64,000 nt of DNA from Yersinia canariae (GTDB lineage: Bacteria > Pseudomonadota > Gammaproteobacteria > Enterobacterales > Enterobacteriaceae), in assembly GCF_009831415.1 (NCBI RefSeq), contig NZ_CP043727.1:1736001-1800000 (forward strand), in the 5' to 3' direction. Below, piece after piece: positions 17,348 through 26,572 of this stretch. The notes below the pieces were generated by a model. That model worked only from the letters and a program-made list of their open reading frames with translations, was not told where the DNA came from and did no database searches. The stretch's first letter is position 1. The number at the start of each line of letters is the position of its first letter. Position numbers and translations under genes: made by a program.

Positions 17348-17763
17348 AGACTCCGCCTCGCCTCTATAATCTGGGTGCCGCTGATAACCAGTGGCACACT
17401 GTTATTCCCTCCGTAAACCATAAGATATTCTGCTTTTTACCCTACTTTGCCAGATATTTGTCGCCGTTTATGCCATTAGTGACGCATTACATAGATAGAA
17501 TGTGCATAAAAAATCGATAAAAGGCGTTTTTTACCCTAGAGTCTGGTGTGGATTGCGAACTGCGGTTATGCTGCTGTTTCTGCAATGGGCATAATATTTC
17601 TCCGCAAATCAGTGATTATCCTTGTTAGGTTAATAATCACTCGCCGTGCATAGTCATGCATCCGGGTTTTGTGGAAATAGCGCTCGGCAGGACAACGGTG
17701 TTGTGTCCCATCGGATGCAAATTTATCGCACGAATTTACCCCCTATTCTGGAGGAGTTAACGG
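17348..17763. other. Intergenic region upstream of potF
   Basis: The leader of the pot operon. It contains a perfect 9-bp inverted repeat AGTGATTAT / ATAATCACT (17611-17641, 13-base loop), about 120 bp upstream of potF. No open frame was found. Confidence 0.5.
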
Positions 17764-18873
17764 ATGTTCACCCAACGTAAAAAGTGGTTATCGGGTGTTG
17801 CTGCTGGCCTATTAATGGCTGCGTCCGTCTCAGCATCTGCTGAAGAAAAAACACTGCATATTTACAACTGGTCTGATTATATCGCGCCAGATACGCTGGC
17901 TAATTTCCAGAAAGAAACCGGCATTAAAGTTGTCTATGATGTGTTTGACTCCAACGAGGTGTTGGAAGGTAAATTGATGGCGGGGAGCACTGGGTTTGAC
18001 TTGGTCGTGCCGTCAGCCAGTTTCCTTGAGCGCCAATTGTCTGCGGGAGTATTTAAACCGCTAGATAAGAGTAAATTACCGAATTACAAAAACCTTGATC
18101 CAGAATTGTTGGCGTTAGTCGGCAAGCATGATCCGGATAATAAATATGCTATTCCGTATCTGTGGGCAACCACCGGCATTGGCTATAACGTCGAGAAAGT
18201 CAAAGCTGCGCTGGGGAAGGATGCACCGGTAGACAGTTGGGATCTGGTACTGAAACCTGAGAATCTTGAGAAACTGAAAAGTTGTGGTGTTTCTTTCCTG
18301 GATGCGCCAAGCGAGATTTTTGCTACTGTACTCAATTACTTGGGTAAAGATCCAAACAGTATCCAGGCAACAGATTACACTGGCCCTGCAACCGAGTTGT
18401 TATTGAAATTACGGCCAAATATCCGCTATTTCCACTCATCACAATACATCAATGACCTGGCAAACGGGGACATCTGTGTGGCTGTCGGGTGGGCTGGCGA
18501 TATCATGCAGGCTTCTAACCGCGCCAAAGAAGCTAAAAATGGTGTGAATGTGGCCTACAGTATTCCGAAAGAGGGGGCATTAGCCTTCTTTGACGTGTTT
18601 GCTATGCCAGCTGATGCGAAAAATCAGGATGAAGCCTATCAGTTCCTGAATTATTTGATGCGCCCTGATGTGATTGCCAATATCAGTAACCACGTGTTCT
18701 ATGCGAATGCCAATAAAGCGGCGACACCGCTGGTGAACGCGGAAGTCCGTGATAATCCCGGTATTTATCCGCCAGCGGATGTGCGGGCCAAAATGTTTAC
18801 GCTGAAAGTACAAGACCCGAAAATTGATCGCGTGATAACCAAAGCGTGGACCAAAGCGAAAAGTGGTAAATAA
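17764..18873 (+). CDS. potF: Putrescine-binding periplasmic protein PotF
   Basis: A 369-residue periplasmic receptor of the putrescine importer PotFGHI. The signal peptide of about 26 residues ends at SASA/EE, and the mature start KTLHIYNWSDYIAP is the PotF/PotD hallmark. Ligand-site residues typical of PotF are in the right places, such as the SDY near the start, GVSFLDAPSEIF and VGWAGDIMQA. The ATG at 17764 has GGAG eight bases upstream. A strong terminator hairpin separates it from potG, which probably gives the usual excess of binding protein over membrane components. Confidence 0.94.
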   Translation: MFTQRKKWLSGVAAGLLMAASVSASAEEKTLHIYNWSDYIAPDTLANFQKETGIKVVYDVFDSNEVLEGKLMAGSTGFDLVVPSASFLERQLSAGVFKPLDKSKLPNYKNLDPELLALVGKHDPDNKYAIPYLWATTGIGYNVEKVKAALGKDAPVDSWDLVLKPENLEKLKSCGVSFLDAPSEIFATVLNYLGKDPNSIQATDYTGPATELLLKLRPNIRYFHSSQYINDLANGDICVAVGWAGDIMQASNRAKEAKNGVNVAYSIPKEGALAFFDVFAMPADAKNQDEAYQFLNYLMRPDVIANISNHVFYANANKAATPLVNAEVRDNPGIYPPADVRAKMFTLKVQDPKIDRVITKAWTKAKSGK

Positions 18874-18950
18874 ACCATTGGCGAAAATCAGTCACAGGCG
18901 TTGAGCTGATGACTGATAACGTATTGATGGCTAAGTGAAAAATCATGGTG

Positions 18951-18985
18951 GGAACAGGGAGCTATCTTCCTGTTCCTGTTTTTTA
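18951..18985 (+). terminator. Attenuating terminator between potF and potG
   Basis: The perfect stem GGAACAGG / CCTGTTCC with a 10-base loop is followed by TGTTTTTTATT. It sits inside the pot operon. Confidence 0.85.
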
Positions 18986-19037
18986 TTGCGCCGCACCTTA
19001 AATGCGGCCTGTTCTGCTTTTACGGAGAGCACGCTGA

Positions 19038-20171
19038 GTGAATGATGTCATTCCCCGCCCGCAGCCAAAATCCCAGAAGGTGTTTACTCCCTTGTTGGAG
19101 ATTCGCAATTTAACTAAATCATTTGATGGTCAAGCTGCTGTCGATGATGTCAATTTGACCATCTACAAAGGTGAGATTTTTGCGCTGTTGGGGGCTTCAG
19201 GTTGTGGGAAATCCACCCTGCTGCGTATGTTGGCCGGTTTTGAACAGCCGACGCAGGGGCAAATTGTCCTTGATGGGCAGGATTTGTCACATGTTCCGCC
19301 TTATCAGCGCCCCATCAACATGATGTTTCAGTCATATGCACTTTTCCCGCACATGACGGTTGAGCAAAATATTGCATTTGGATTGAAGCAAGACAAATTG
19401 CCTGCTAATGAAATCAAAAGCCGGGTCGCTGAAATGCTGACATTGGTACACATGCAAGAGTTTGCCAAGCGCAAACCGCATCAGTTATCCGGTGGCCAGC
19501 GCCAGCGGGTGGCATTGGCGCGGAGTCTGGCGAAACGGCCAAAACTGCTGCTGCTGGATGAGCCGATGGGGGCGTTGGATAAAAAATTGCGCGACCGCAT
19601 GCAACTCGAAGTGGTGGATATTCTGGAGCGCGTGGGCGCTACCTGTGTGATGGTGACGCATGACCAGGAAGAGGCCATGACGATGGCCGGGCGCATTGCC
19701 ATTATGAACCGCGGCAAATTTGTGCAAATTGGCGAACCAGAAGAGATTTACGAGCACCCGAATAGCAGATTTAGCGCGGAATTTATCGGCTCGGTGAATG
19801 TGTTTGAAGGGGTACTAAAGGAGCGCTTAGATGATGCGCTTGTCATCGAAAGCCCCGGCCTACGCCACCCATTACATGTGGATTCAGATGCTTCCGTTGT
19901 TGACGGTGTTCCTGTCTTTGTCGCCCTGCGGCCAGAAAAAGTGATGTTATGTGAACAAGTACCTGAAGATGGGTGCAATTTTGCCGTCGGTGAAGTCGTG
20001 CATATTGCCTATCTGGGAGACTTGTCCATTTATCACGTGAAACTGCACAGCGGGCAAATGCTCAGCGCACAACTACAAAATGGCCATCGCTACCGTAAAG
20101 GGATGCCCACCTGGGGTGATGAGGTGCAACTGTGTTGGGATGCTGACAGCTGTGTTGTGCTGGGAAGCTGA
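19038..20171 (+). CDS. potG: Putrescine ABC transporter ATPase PotG
   Basis: A 377-residue ATPase that drives PotHI. Walker A GASGCGKST is at 52-60, with LSGGQRQR signature, LLLDEPMGALD Walker B and VTHDQEEAM switch region. The C-terminal 120 residues are a TOBE-like regulatory domain. It is nearly identical to E. coli PotG (377). The start is GTG at 19038, giving the family N-terminus MNDVIPRPQPK; GGAG lies about ten bases upstream. It is followed 53 bp later by potH. Confidence 0.94.
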   Translation: MNDVIPRPQPKSQKVFTPLLEIRNLTKSFDGQAAVDDVNLTIYKGEIFALLGASGCGKSTLLRMLAGFEQPTQGQIVLDGQDLSHVPPYQRPINMMFQSYALFPHMTVEQNIAFGLKQDKLPANEIKSRVAEMLTLVHMQEFAKRKPHQLSGGQRQRVALARSLAKRPKLLLLDEPMGALDKKLRDRMQLEVVDILERVGATCVMVTHDQEEAMTMAGRIAIMNRGKFVQIGEPEEIYEHPNSRFSAEFIGSVNVFEGVLKERLDDALVIESPGLRHPLHVDSDASVVDGVPVFVALRPEKVMLCEQVPEDGCNFAVGEVVHIAYLGDLSIYHVKLHSGQMLSAQLQNGHRYRKGMPTWGDEVQLCWDADSCVVLGS

Positions 20172-20224
20172 TAATTTAGGACGCTGATAGTTTAGGAAGC
20201 TGATCGTTAGGGGAGCTCAATATT

Positions 20225-21190
20225 GTGATACCAGAATCCACCCGTGGAGCCGCAGAGCCACCGACCCGAGCTATAGGGCCGGTTAAGGCGCTGATTCAAC
20301 GCCTCCAAATGTCGCATGGCCATAAGTTGGTCATCGGCATACCCTATTTATGGCTATTCCTGCTGTTTATGTTGCCGTTCCTGATTGTGTTCAAAATCAG
20401 TCTGGCAGAGATGGCGCGCGCAGTTCCACCTTATACCGACCTGATGACTTGGCTGGACGGCAAGCTGGATATCTCGCTCAATCTTGGTAACTATCTGTTA
20501 TTGCTTGATGATCCGCTGTATATCGATGCTTACCTGCAATCATTGCAAGTGGCGGCGGTCTCAACATTATGTTGCTTGATTATCGGTTATCCATTGGCTT
20601 GGGCTATTGCCCATAGCAAGTCATCCACGCGAAATATCTTATTGCTGCTGGTGATCCTGCCGTCATGGACATCATTTCTAATTCGAGTCTATGCCTGGAT
20701 GGGGATTCTGAAGAATAACGGCATTCTGAATAACTTCCTGATATGGACTGGAATTATTGACCAGCCGCTGATTATTTTGCACACCAACTTGGCGGTTTAT
20801 ATTGGCGTGGTCTATTCCTATCTGCCTTTTATGGTGTTGCCTATCTATACCGCACTGACCCGACTGGACTATTCGTTGGTCGAGGCGGCATCGGATTTGG
20901 GGGCTAAACCGTTTAAAACCTTTGTCAGTGTGATTGTGCCATTGACCAAAGGAGGGATTGTGGCGGGTTCCATGTTGGTATTTATTCCGGCGGTGGGTGA
21001 GTTTGTTATCCCTGAACTGCTCGGCGGGCCGGACAGCATCATGATTGGCCGCATTTTATGGCAGGAATTCTTCAATAACCGTGACTGGCCAGTGGCCTCA
21101 GCAGTTGCGACGGTTATGTTAGTGCTGCTGATAGTGCCGATTATCTGGTTCCATAAGCACCAGAACAAAGCGGGGGGAGGCTCGGTATGA
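20225..21190 (+). CDS. potH: Putrescine ABC transporter permease PotH
   Basis: A 321-residue inner-membrane permease with six hydrophobic segments and an EAA loop (EAASDLGAKPFKTFVSVIVPLTKGG). Strong match to E. coli PotH (317). The start is GTG at 20225 with GGGGAG nine bases upstream. The first 30 residues (rich in Pro and Ala) are poorly conserved, so the exact start is less certain. The stop overlaps the potI ATG. Confidence 0.93.
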   Translation: MIPESTRGAAEPPTRAIGPVKALIQRLQMSHGHKLVIGIPYLWLFLLFMLPFLIVFKISLAEMARAVPPYTDLMTWLDGKLDISLNLGNYLLLLDDPLYIDAYLQSLQVAAVSTLCCLIIGYPLAWAIAHSKSSTRNILLLLVILPSWTSFLIRVYAWMGILKNNGILNNFLIWTGIIDQPLIILHTNLAVYIGVVYSYLPFMVLPIYTALTRLDYSLVEAASDLGAKPFKTFVSVIVPLTKGGIVAGSMLVFIPAVGEFVIPELLGGPDSIMIGRILWQEFFNNRDWPVASAVATVMLVLLIVPIIWFHKHQNKAGGGSV

Positions 21191-22032
21191 ATAACCTACC
21201 GGAGGTGCGCTCGGTCTGGCGTCGGGTTATCTTAATTGTCGGTTATACCTTCTTGTATGCGCCGATGTTGATGTTGGTTATCTACTCATTTAACAGTTCA
21301 AAACTGGTGACCGTGTGGGCAGGATGGTCTATCCGCTGGTATATAGAGCTTTTCAATGATTCGGCGATGATATCAGCCGTAGGATTGAGCCTCACTATCG
21401 CCACCGCTTCTGCCACCATGGCGGTGGTATTGGGGACGATAGCGGCAGTGGTTATGGTGCGTTTTGGTCGCTTTCGCGGTTCGACAGGTTTTGCTTTTAT
21501 GCTGACAGCCCCGTTGGTGATGCCCGATGTCATTACCGGCTTGTCATTACTGCTGCTGTTTGTTGCTATGGGGCATGCTATTGGCTGGCCAGCCGAGCGC
21601 GGTATGTTCACCATTTGGTTGGCACATGTGACGTTTTGTACCGCCTATGTGACCGTTGTTATCAGCTCCCGTTTGCGCGAGTTGGACCGGTCAATCGAAG
21701 AGGCCGCCATGGATTTGGGGGCGACACCATTAAAAGTCTTCTTTGTGATTACGGTTCCGATGATAGCTCCCGCGCTCATCTCTGGCTGGCTACTGGCCTT
21801 TACCTTATCACTGGATGATTTGGTTATTGCCAGCTTTGTCGCCGGGCCGGGGGCAACGACATTACCAATGCTGGTTTTTTCCAGTGTCCGCATGGGCGTG
21901 AACCCGGAGATAAACGCGCTGGCGACACTTATTTTGCTGGTGGTCGGAATTATCGGCTTAATTGCATGGTGGTTTATGTCTCGTTCGGAAAAACAGCGGT
22001 TGCGCGAATTACGCAAAGCTGCCCGTAGCTGA
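21187..22032 (+). CDS. potI: Putrescine ABC transporter permease PotI
   Basis: A 281-residue partner permease of PotH with six hydrophobic segments and an EAA loop (EEAAMDLGATPLKVFFVITVP). SLDDLVIASFVAGPGATTLPM is typical of PotI/PotC. The length equals E. coli PotI (281). The ATG at 21187 overlaps the potH stop (ATGA). A short hairpin follows at 22070-22087. Confidence 0.93.
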   Translation: MNNLPEVRSVWRRVILIVGYTFLYAPMLMLVIYSFNSSKLVTVWAGWSIRWYIELFNDSAMISAVGLSLTIATASATMAVVLGTIAAVVMVRFGRFRGSTGFAFMLTAPLVMPDVITGLSLLLLFVAMGHAIGWPAERGMFTIWLAHVTFCTAYVTVVISSRLRELDRSIEEAAMDLGATPLKVFFVITVPMIAPALISGWLLAFTLSLDDLVIASFVAGPGATTLPMLVFSSVRMGVNPEINALATLILLVVGIIGLIAWWFMSRSEKQRLRELRKAARS

Positions 22033-22069
22033 TTACCCTTAAAACTGTTAGTCTTTCATCATCTTCTGA

Positions 22070-22090
22070 CGCCGCTTCCAAGCGGCGTTA
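22070..22090 (+). terminator. Hairpin after potI
   Basis: The 8-bp stem CGCCGCTT / AAGCGGCG is followed by TTATTG. A probable, not strong, end of the pot operon. Confidence 0.5.
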
Positions 22091-22144
22091 TTGTCAGGGA
22101 TAACATCAGGTTGCAAAACCCGAACAGGGAGCCGACTGGGCAAT

Positions 22145-22621
22145 ATGAGACTGTTATTTTCATCCGAGGCATTTTCATCAGCCACCACCACCCCCGTCCC
22201 GGTTTTAATTGCCGGAACGGCCATTATTGCTACCCGTTTCCTCGGTGTCATATTGTTGGTGGCGACGTTGGGTTGGGAAGGCACGGGCAGTTTTATCTAT
22301 GAAAGCCTGCAAAGCTGGGATTCGGGCTTGATTTTTATTGCCAGTATTTTCATCCTGTTGCTAGAACTGGTTTGTGGTGTGGCGGTATGTTTGCGGCAAA
22401 ACTGGGCGCGATGGGGTTATCTGGTATGCCAATTGTTGGTCATTGCTTATTTGCTGATGGCATCACTGGATTGGCTGGAGCTGGATGTCGATGTTTTCCG
22501 TATCGAGGGTGATACCGGTGCTGAAATCCTGCACAGTTTGCTGCTACAAAAGATCCCCGATGTGGTTATTCTTGGTTTGTTATTTTTCCCCTGGCACCGT
22601 TATTTCCGCTCGTCAAAATGA
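22145..22621 (+). CDS. ybjO: Inner-membrane protein YbjO (DUF2593)
   Basis: A predicted 158-residue membrane protein with four hydrophobic segments. It matches E. coli YbjO (162) by position between potI and rlmC and by residues such as RWARWxYL-type and EILHSLLLQKIPDVVIL. Function unknown. I chose the ATG at 22145 because the extension to 22091 overlaps the hairpin and has a charged, non-family N-terminus; the ribosome site (GGGAG, 13 bases upstream) is weak. Confidence 0.8.
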   Translation: MRLLFSSEAFSSATTTPVPVLIAGTAIIATRFLGVILLVATLGWEGTGSFIYESLQSWDSGLIFIASIFILLLELVCGVAVCLRQNWARWGYLVCQLLVIAYLLMASLDWLELDVDVFRIEGDTGAEILHSLLLQKIPDVVILGLLFFPWHRYFRSSK

Positions 22622-22713
22622 GTGTTTAACGTGACACAGTGCTACAATTCGCCCCCATCAACAGCCTCGGCTGTACATTATTTAATGTCTCAGATTATAA
22701 CGGTTAATTATTA

Positions 22714-23841
22714 ATGCATTGCGCACAGTATACGGCGGGCACCTGCCGTTCCTGCCAGTGGCTGGATAAACCCTATCCACAGCAACTGGCTGACAAACAA
22801 CATCATTTGAAAGGTCTGTTATCCGGGCACACAGTCACTCAGTGGCTTGAGCCGGTTTTCGGGCGGGAAAATGCTTTCCGTAATAAAGCCAAAATGGTGG
22901 TCAGTGGCAGTGTTGAGCGCCCATTATTGGGGATGTTGCACCGTGATGGGACTCCGGTCGATTTATGTGAATGCCCTCTTTATCCCGCCAGCTTTGCTCC
23001 GGTTTTCGCGGTGCTGAAAATCTTTATTGCGCGCGCGGGCCTGACACCTTATAACGTGGCACGCAAGCGCGGTGAACTGAAATTTCTGTTGTTGACGGAA
23101 AGCACTTATCGTGGCGAGTTAATGCTGCGCTTTGTGCTGCGTTCACCAACCAAACTGGCGCAGTTACGCGCAGCTCTACCCTGGTTACAGCAACAATTAC
23201 CGCAACTGGCGGTTATCTCTGCCAATATTCAGCCAGTGCATATGGCGATTTTGGAAGGGGAGCAGGAGGTTGCGTTGACTGAGCAGCAGGCACTGCCCGA
23301 AATATTTAATCAGGTGCCGTTGTTTATTCGCCCGCAAAGTTTTTTCCAGACTAATCCGCAAGTTGCAGCAGCACTGTACGCCACGGCGCGCCAATGGGTG
23401 CGCGAGCGGGATATTAACAGTATGTGGGATTTATTCTGTGGGGTGGGGGGCTTTGGTTTGCATTGTGCCGATGCTGACACTGAGCTTACCGGCATTGAAA
23501 TCAGTGCCGAAGCCATTGCCTGCGCCCGCCAGTCCGCGGATCAATTAGGGTTAAGAAAGGTCAATTTTGCCGCGTTGGATTCAACACATTTTGCCACCGC
23601 AGAAACACAAGTGCCGCAATTGGTCTTGGTTAACCCGCCACGACGCGGAATCGGTGCCGAGTTGTGTGAATATCTCAGCCAGATGGCACCTGAATTCATT
23701 CTCTATTCAAGTTGTAATGCCGAAACAATGGCGAAAGATATCAATCTTTTAGCGGATTATCACATTGAGCGCGTGCAGTTGTTTGATATGTTCCCGCATA
23801 CAGCTCACTATGAAGTTTTATCCTTACTTATTAAGCGCTAA
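22714..23841 (+). CDS. rlmC: 23S rRNA (uracil-747-C5)-methyltransferase
   Basis: A 375-residue SAM-dependent, iron-sulfur RNA methyltransferase that makes m5U747 in 23S rRNA. The N-terminal cysteines (C3, C11, C14, with CECPL further on) bind the [4Fe-4S] cluster. The SAM motif [12 protein letters not shown], the NPPRRGIG motif and the catalytic cysteine in [11 protein letters not shown] are all present. It aligns end to end with E. coli RlmC (375). Its stop codon abuts an ERIC repeat that fills the whole gap to the convergent artJ. Confidence 0.95.
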   Translation: MHCAQYTAGTCRSCQWLDKPYPQQLADKQHHLKGLLSGHTVTQWLEPVFGRENAFRNKAKMVVSGSVERPLLGMLHRDGTPVDLCECPLYPASFAPVFAVLKIFIARAGLTPYNVARKRGELKFLLLTESTYRGELMLRFVLRSPTKLAQLRAALPWLQQQLPQLAVISANIQPVHMAILEGEQEVALTEQQALPEIFNQVPLFIRPQSFFQTNPQVAAALYATARQWVRERDINSMWDLFCGVGGFGLHCADADTELTGIEISAEAIACARQSADQLGLRKVNFAALDSTHFATAETQVPQLVLVNPPRRGIGAELCEYLSQMAPEFILYSSCNAETMAKDINLLADYHIERVQLFDMFPHTAHYEVLSLLIKR

Positions 23842-23966
23842 ACCCAAAGTAATTGGCGTTGCAGGTAGGCAGCCAACAAACGAATCCCGATGAACTTACA
23901 CAGGTAAGTGATTCGGGTTCGTGAGTGCAGCGAACACCCCTGCAACGTCAAGTACAAAGGGGGGTA
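23842..23966 (+). repeat. Full-length ERIC element filling the rlmC-artJ gap
   Basis: A 125-bp enterobacterial repetitive intergenic consensus. The left terminus contains GTTGCAGGTAGGCAGCCAAC. The central palindrome is CCGATGAACTTACACAGGTAAG, split around CACAGG. It continues TGATTCGGGTTCGTGAGTG and ends GCAACGTCAAGTACAAAGG. It begins directly after the rlmC stop and ends at the base before the artJ stop, so it probably acts as the 3' end of both transcripts. Confidence 0.9.
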
Positions 23967-24698
23967 TTACTGCGGGAACCACTTATCATTGATGGCTTTA
24001 TATGTCCCGTCAGCTTTCACCGCTTCAATAGCTTTATTCAATTTCTCCAGCAACGCGGTGTTATCGGGGCGTACAGCAATACCCAGCCCAGTACCGAAGT
24101 ATTGTGGGTCTGTTACATGTTCACCAACTGATGCCAGATTCGGATTGGTTTTCAGCCACTCATTCACTACAGCGGTATCGCCAAACACGCCATCAATACG
24201 GCCATTTTTCAAGTCGATAATGGCGTTTTGATAACTGTCATAAGCCACAGTTTGGATTTCAGGGTGCTTATCCTGCAAATATTTCTGGTGTGTGGTGCCG
24301 TTTTCCATTCCGATCTTCTTGCCTTTCAGGTCAGCAAAAGAACTGAATTTTCCTTTCGGGGCAATAACAATGGCGGAGTTAGCATAGTAAGGCTGGGTAA
24401 ATGCCACTTGCTTGCTACGTTCTGGCGTGATGTCCATACCGGAAATGACCGCATCATAACGTTTGAATTTAAGCGCCGGAATCAAGCTATCAAAGGCCTG
24501 ATTGGTGAAAGTACAGTTGGCTTCCATCTGTTTACATAATGCTTTTGCCAAATCCATATCAAAACCAACAATTTCGTTATTGGCCCCGATGGATTCAAAC
24601 GGCGGGTAGGTTGCTGAGGCGGCAAAACGGATGGTTTCCGCCGCGGTAGCACTGAAAACCATACCACTTAAAACGGTCGCCAATAGTAACTTTTTCAT
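23967..24698 (-). CDS. artJ: Arginine-binding periplasmic protein ArtJ
   Basis: A 243-residue periplasmic solute-binding protein of the Art arginine system. The signal peptide ends SATAA/E, and the mature start TIRFAASATYPPFE is typical. The GMDITPERSKQVAFTQPYY ligand-domain segment is clear. It is closely similar to ArtI encoded 2 kb away. In E. coli ArtJ binds arginine specifically. The ATG at 24698 has AGGAG upstream. It is transcribed alone, with a pair of ARG-box-like operators 120-155 bp upstream. It is separated from artM by 478 bp. Confidence 0.93.
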   Translation of the reverse strand: MKKLLLATVLSGMVFSATAAETIRFAASATYPPFESIGANNEIVGFDMDLAKALCKQMEANCTFTNQAFDSLIPALKFKRYDAVISGMDITPERSKQVAFTQPYYANSAIVIAPKGKFSSFADLKGKKIGMENGTTHQKYLQDKHPEIQTVAYDSYQNAIIDLKNGRIDGVFGDTAVVNEWLKTNPNLASVGEHVTDPQYFGTGLGIAVRPDNTALLEKLNKAIEAVKADGTYKAINDKWFPQ

Positions 24699-24817
24699 GC
24701 TTAAACTCCTGTTTGAATTCTTTCAATAGAATAAGTTATTACTTATTGATTTTATTATCACTAATGATTTTTCATCGCGATTAATTCGGATGAATGATGT
24801 GGATTACATTGCCATCA

Positions 24818-24856
24818 TATGAATTTATATGCAAGTAATGTGATTAAAAATTTAGT
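24818..24856 (-). promoter_or_regulatory. Candidate tandem ARG boxes (ArgR operator) for artJ
   Basis: Two 14-bp cores resemble TGAAT-N4-ATTCA: TGAATTTATATGCA (24820-24833, one arm mismatch) and TGATTAAAAATTTA (24841-24854, two mismatches). Their starts are exactly 21 bp apart, the spacing of natural ARG box pairs. E. coli artJ is ArgR-repressed. Confidence 0.6.
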
Positions 24857-25176
24857 TTTTTATTTTTATTGCAGGAAAGATTTTATTACAGGAAAGAATA
24901 GAATAGGGCGGGGCAGGGCTGGGTTCACAGGTTTGGTTGACATCAGACTGGAGCAAGTTTCGGGTTGATAGAGTTTCACCGCTATCTTATCTTCGTCACC
25001 TCAAGCGCTAAGGGGTTACAAGCGCGTAACCCCATTCCCTGCTGCTCGGTTGAGACTGTGGAGCTAAGATGATGGCAGACAGAAAAGCAACTCGCTCAGC
25101 CCTAACAACCGAACTGAGCGTTGTATCCTGTCAATTGAATAGAATCGAACATAATCACCAAGTGGTAAAACTATGC
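24857..25176. other. Remainder of the artJ-artM intergenic region
   Basis: Contains a perfect hairpin GGGGTTAC / GTAACCCC (25012-25033) and, nearer artM, the stem CGCTCAG / CTGAGCG (25093-25120), followed on the minus strand by AGTTGCTTTTC. The second is the probable artPIQM terminator. No gene was seen. Confidence 0.5.
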
Positions 25177-25845
25177 TTAATTGCGCCGCTCAAACGCCAG
25201 TGCTCTGCGCTCTACCAAGCGCATCATCAGGGTCAGCAACCCATTCACAACCAGATAAACAAGGCCTGCTGCACCAAAGACCATCACGTCATAAGTTCGG
25301 CCGTACATCAGTTGGCTGTAACCCATTACTTCCATCAATGTAATGGTGTAAGCCAGTGAGGTACTTTTGAACACCAAAACCACTTCGTTGGAATAGGAGG
25401 AAAGCGCGCGTTTAAAGGCGAATGGCAGCAAGATGCGTAGCGACTGGGCTTTAGACATCCCCAGCGCTTCACAAGATTGCCATTGACCCGCAGGAATGGC
25501 TCGGACTGCACCATAAAACAACTGAGTAGTATAGGCCGCACTGTTCAATGCTAGGGCAATCATTGCGCACAGCCATGGTTGCGACAGCAGGTTCCATAAC
25601 CACGGGTACTCACGAATCGCCGGGAACTGCCCTGGGCCGTAGTAGATCAAAAAGATCTGCACCAACAACGGCGTGCCGGTGAACAGCGTGATGTAGATTT
25701 TGACCAGCGGTGTGATGATGGGGGTCTTTAGCGTCAACACAATGGTAAACAGTAAAGACAGCACCAAAGCAACCAGTAAAGACGCAATGGTCAATGTCAG
25801 GCTGGTGTGCAGCCCTTTTAATATCTCGGGTAAATATTCCAGCAT
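25177..25845 (-). CDS. artM: Arginine ABC transporter permease ArtM
   Basis: A 222-residue polar amino acid permease with five hydrophobic segments. The EAA-type loop is SCEALGMSKAQSLRILLPFAFKRA. It matches E. coli ArtM (222) in length and at both ends (C-terminal ERRALAFERRN). The start overlaps the artQ stop by one base (TGATG). Last gene of artPIQM. Confidence 0.93.
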   Translation of the reverse strand: MLEYLPEILKGLHTSLTLTIASLLVALVLSLLFTIVLTLKTPIITPLVKIYITLFTGTPLLVQIFLIYYGPGQFPAIREYPWLWNLLSQPWLCAMIALALNSAAYTTQLFYGAVRAIPAGQWQSCEALGMSKAQSLRILLPFAFKRALSSYSNEVVLVFKSTSLAYTITLMEVMGYSQLMYGRTYDVMVFGAAGLVYLVVNGLLTLMMRLVERRALAFERRN

Positions 25846-26561
25846 CAGGATGGGCTCCGTTCAAAACGGGTGGTACGGAGTTCGATCCATTTGAGGACGT
25901 ATTGGCTCAGCAGGGTCACGACCAGATAAATTACCGCAGCAATCATGTACCAGGTGAAAGGTTCCTGAGTGCGGGTGGCAATGCTTTTCGTTTGCAGCAT
26001 CAAGTCATTGACACTAATCAGCGACACTAATGCGGTGTCTTTTAATAACACCAGCCATTGGTTGCCCAAGCCGGGTAAAGCATGACGCCACATTTGCGGC
26101 ATAATCAAACGGAAGAAAATAGCCGCCGGACTCAAACCCAGTGCCTGACCTGATTCCCACTGCCCGATAGGCACAGCTTTCAGTGCGCCGCGCAGCGTTT
26201 GCGATGCATAAGCGGAATAGAGCAGGGCGAGGGCGATAACCCCACACAGGAACGGGCTGACCTCAAAATCATCAATATTGAGCTTAATCGGTAACTCAAA
26301 TAGATAAAGATTTAAGGTAAAACCGTCTGACAGCATCATTAGTAGCTGAGAGGAGCCAAAATAGATAAACAGAACCACCAGAATCTCCGGTAGTCCGCGT
26401 AAAATGGTGACCCAGCCAGTTGTCAGGTAACTGACAACCTTCCAGCGCGATGATTCACAGACGGCAAACAACATCGCCAGAACCAGGCCGAGGGCCAGTG
26501 CACAAACGGCAAGGCCGACGGTCATGCCGGCGGCGCTTGCTAAAGGTTGAAATTCATTCAT
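25845..26561 (-). CDS. artQ: Arginine ABC transporter permease ArtQ
   Basis: A 238-residue permease partner of ArtM. Hydrophobic segments and the loop [25 protein letters not shown] are clear, and the N-terminus [22 protein letters not shown] matches the E. coli protein (238). It starts 11 bp after the artI stop; the ribosome site is weak, which suggests coupling to artI. The one-base overlap with artM implies shared translation. Confidence 0.93.
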   Translation of the reverse strand: MNEFQPLASAAGMTVGLAVCALALGLVLAMLFAVCESSRWKVVSYLTTGWVTILRGLPEILVVLFIYFGSSQLLMMLSDGFTLNLYLFELPIKLNIDDFEVSPFLCGVIALALLYSAYASQTLRGALKAVPIGQWESGQALGLSPAAIFFRLIMPQMWRHALPGLGNQWLVLLKDTALVSLISVNDLMLQTKSIATRTQEPFTWYMIAAVIYLVVTLLSQYVLKWIELRTTRFERSPS

Positions 26562-26572
26562 GGGGGCTTAAA

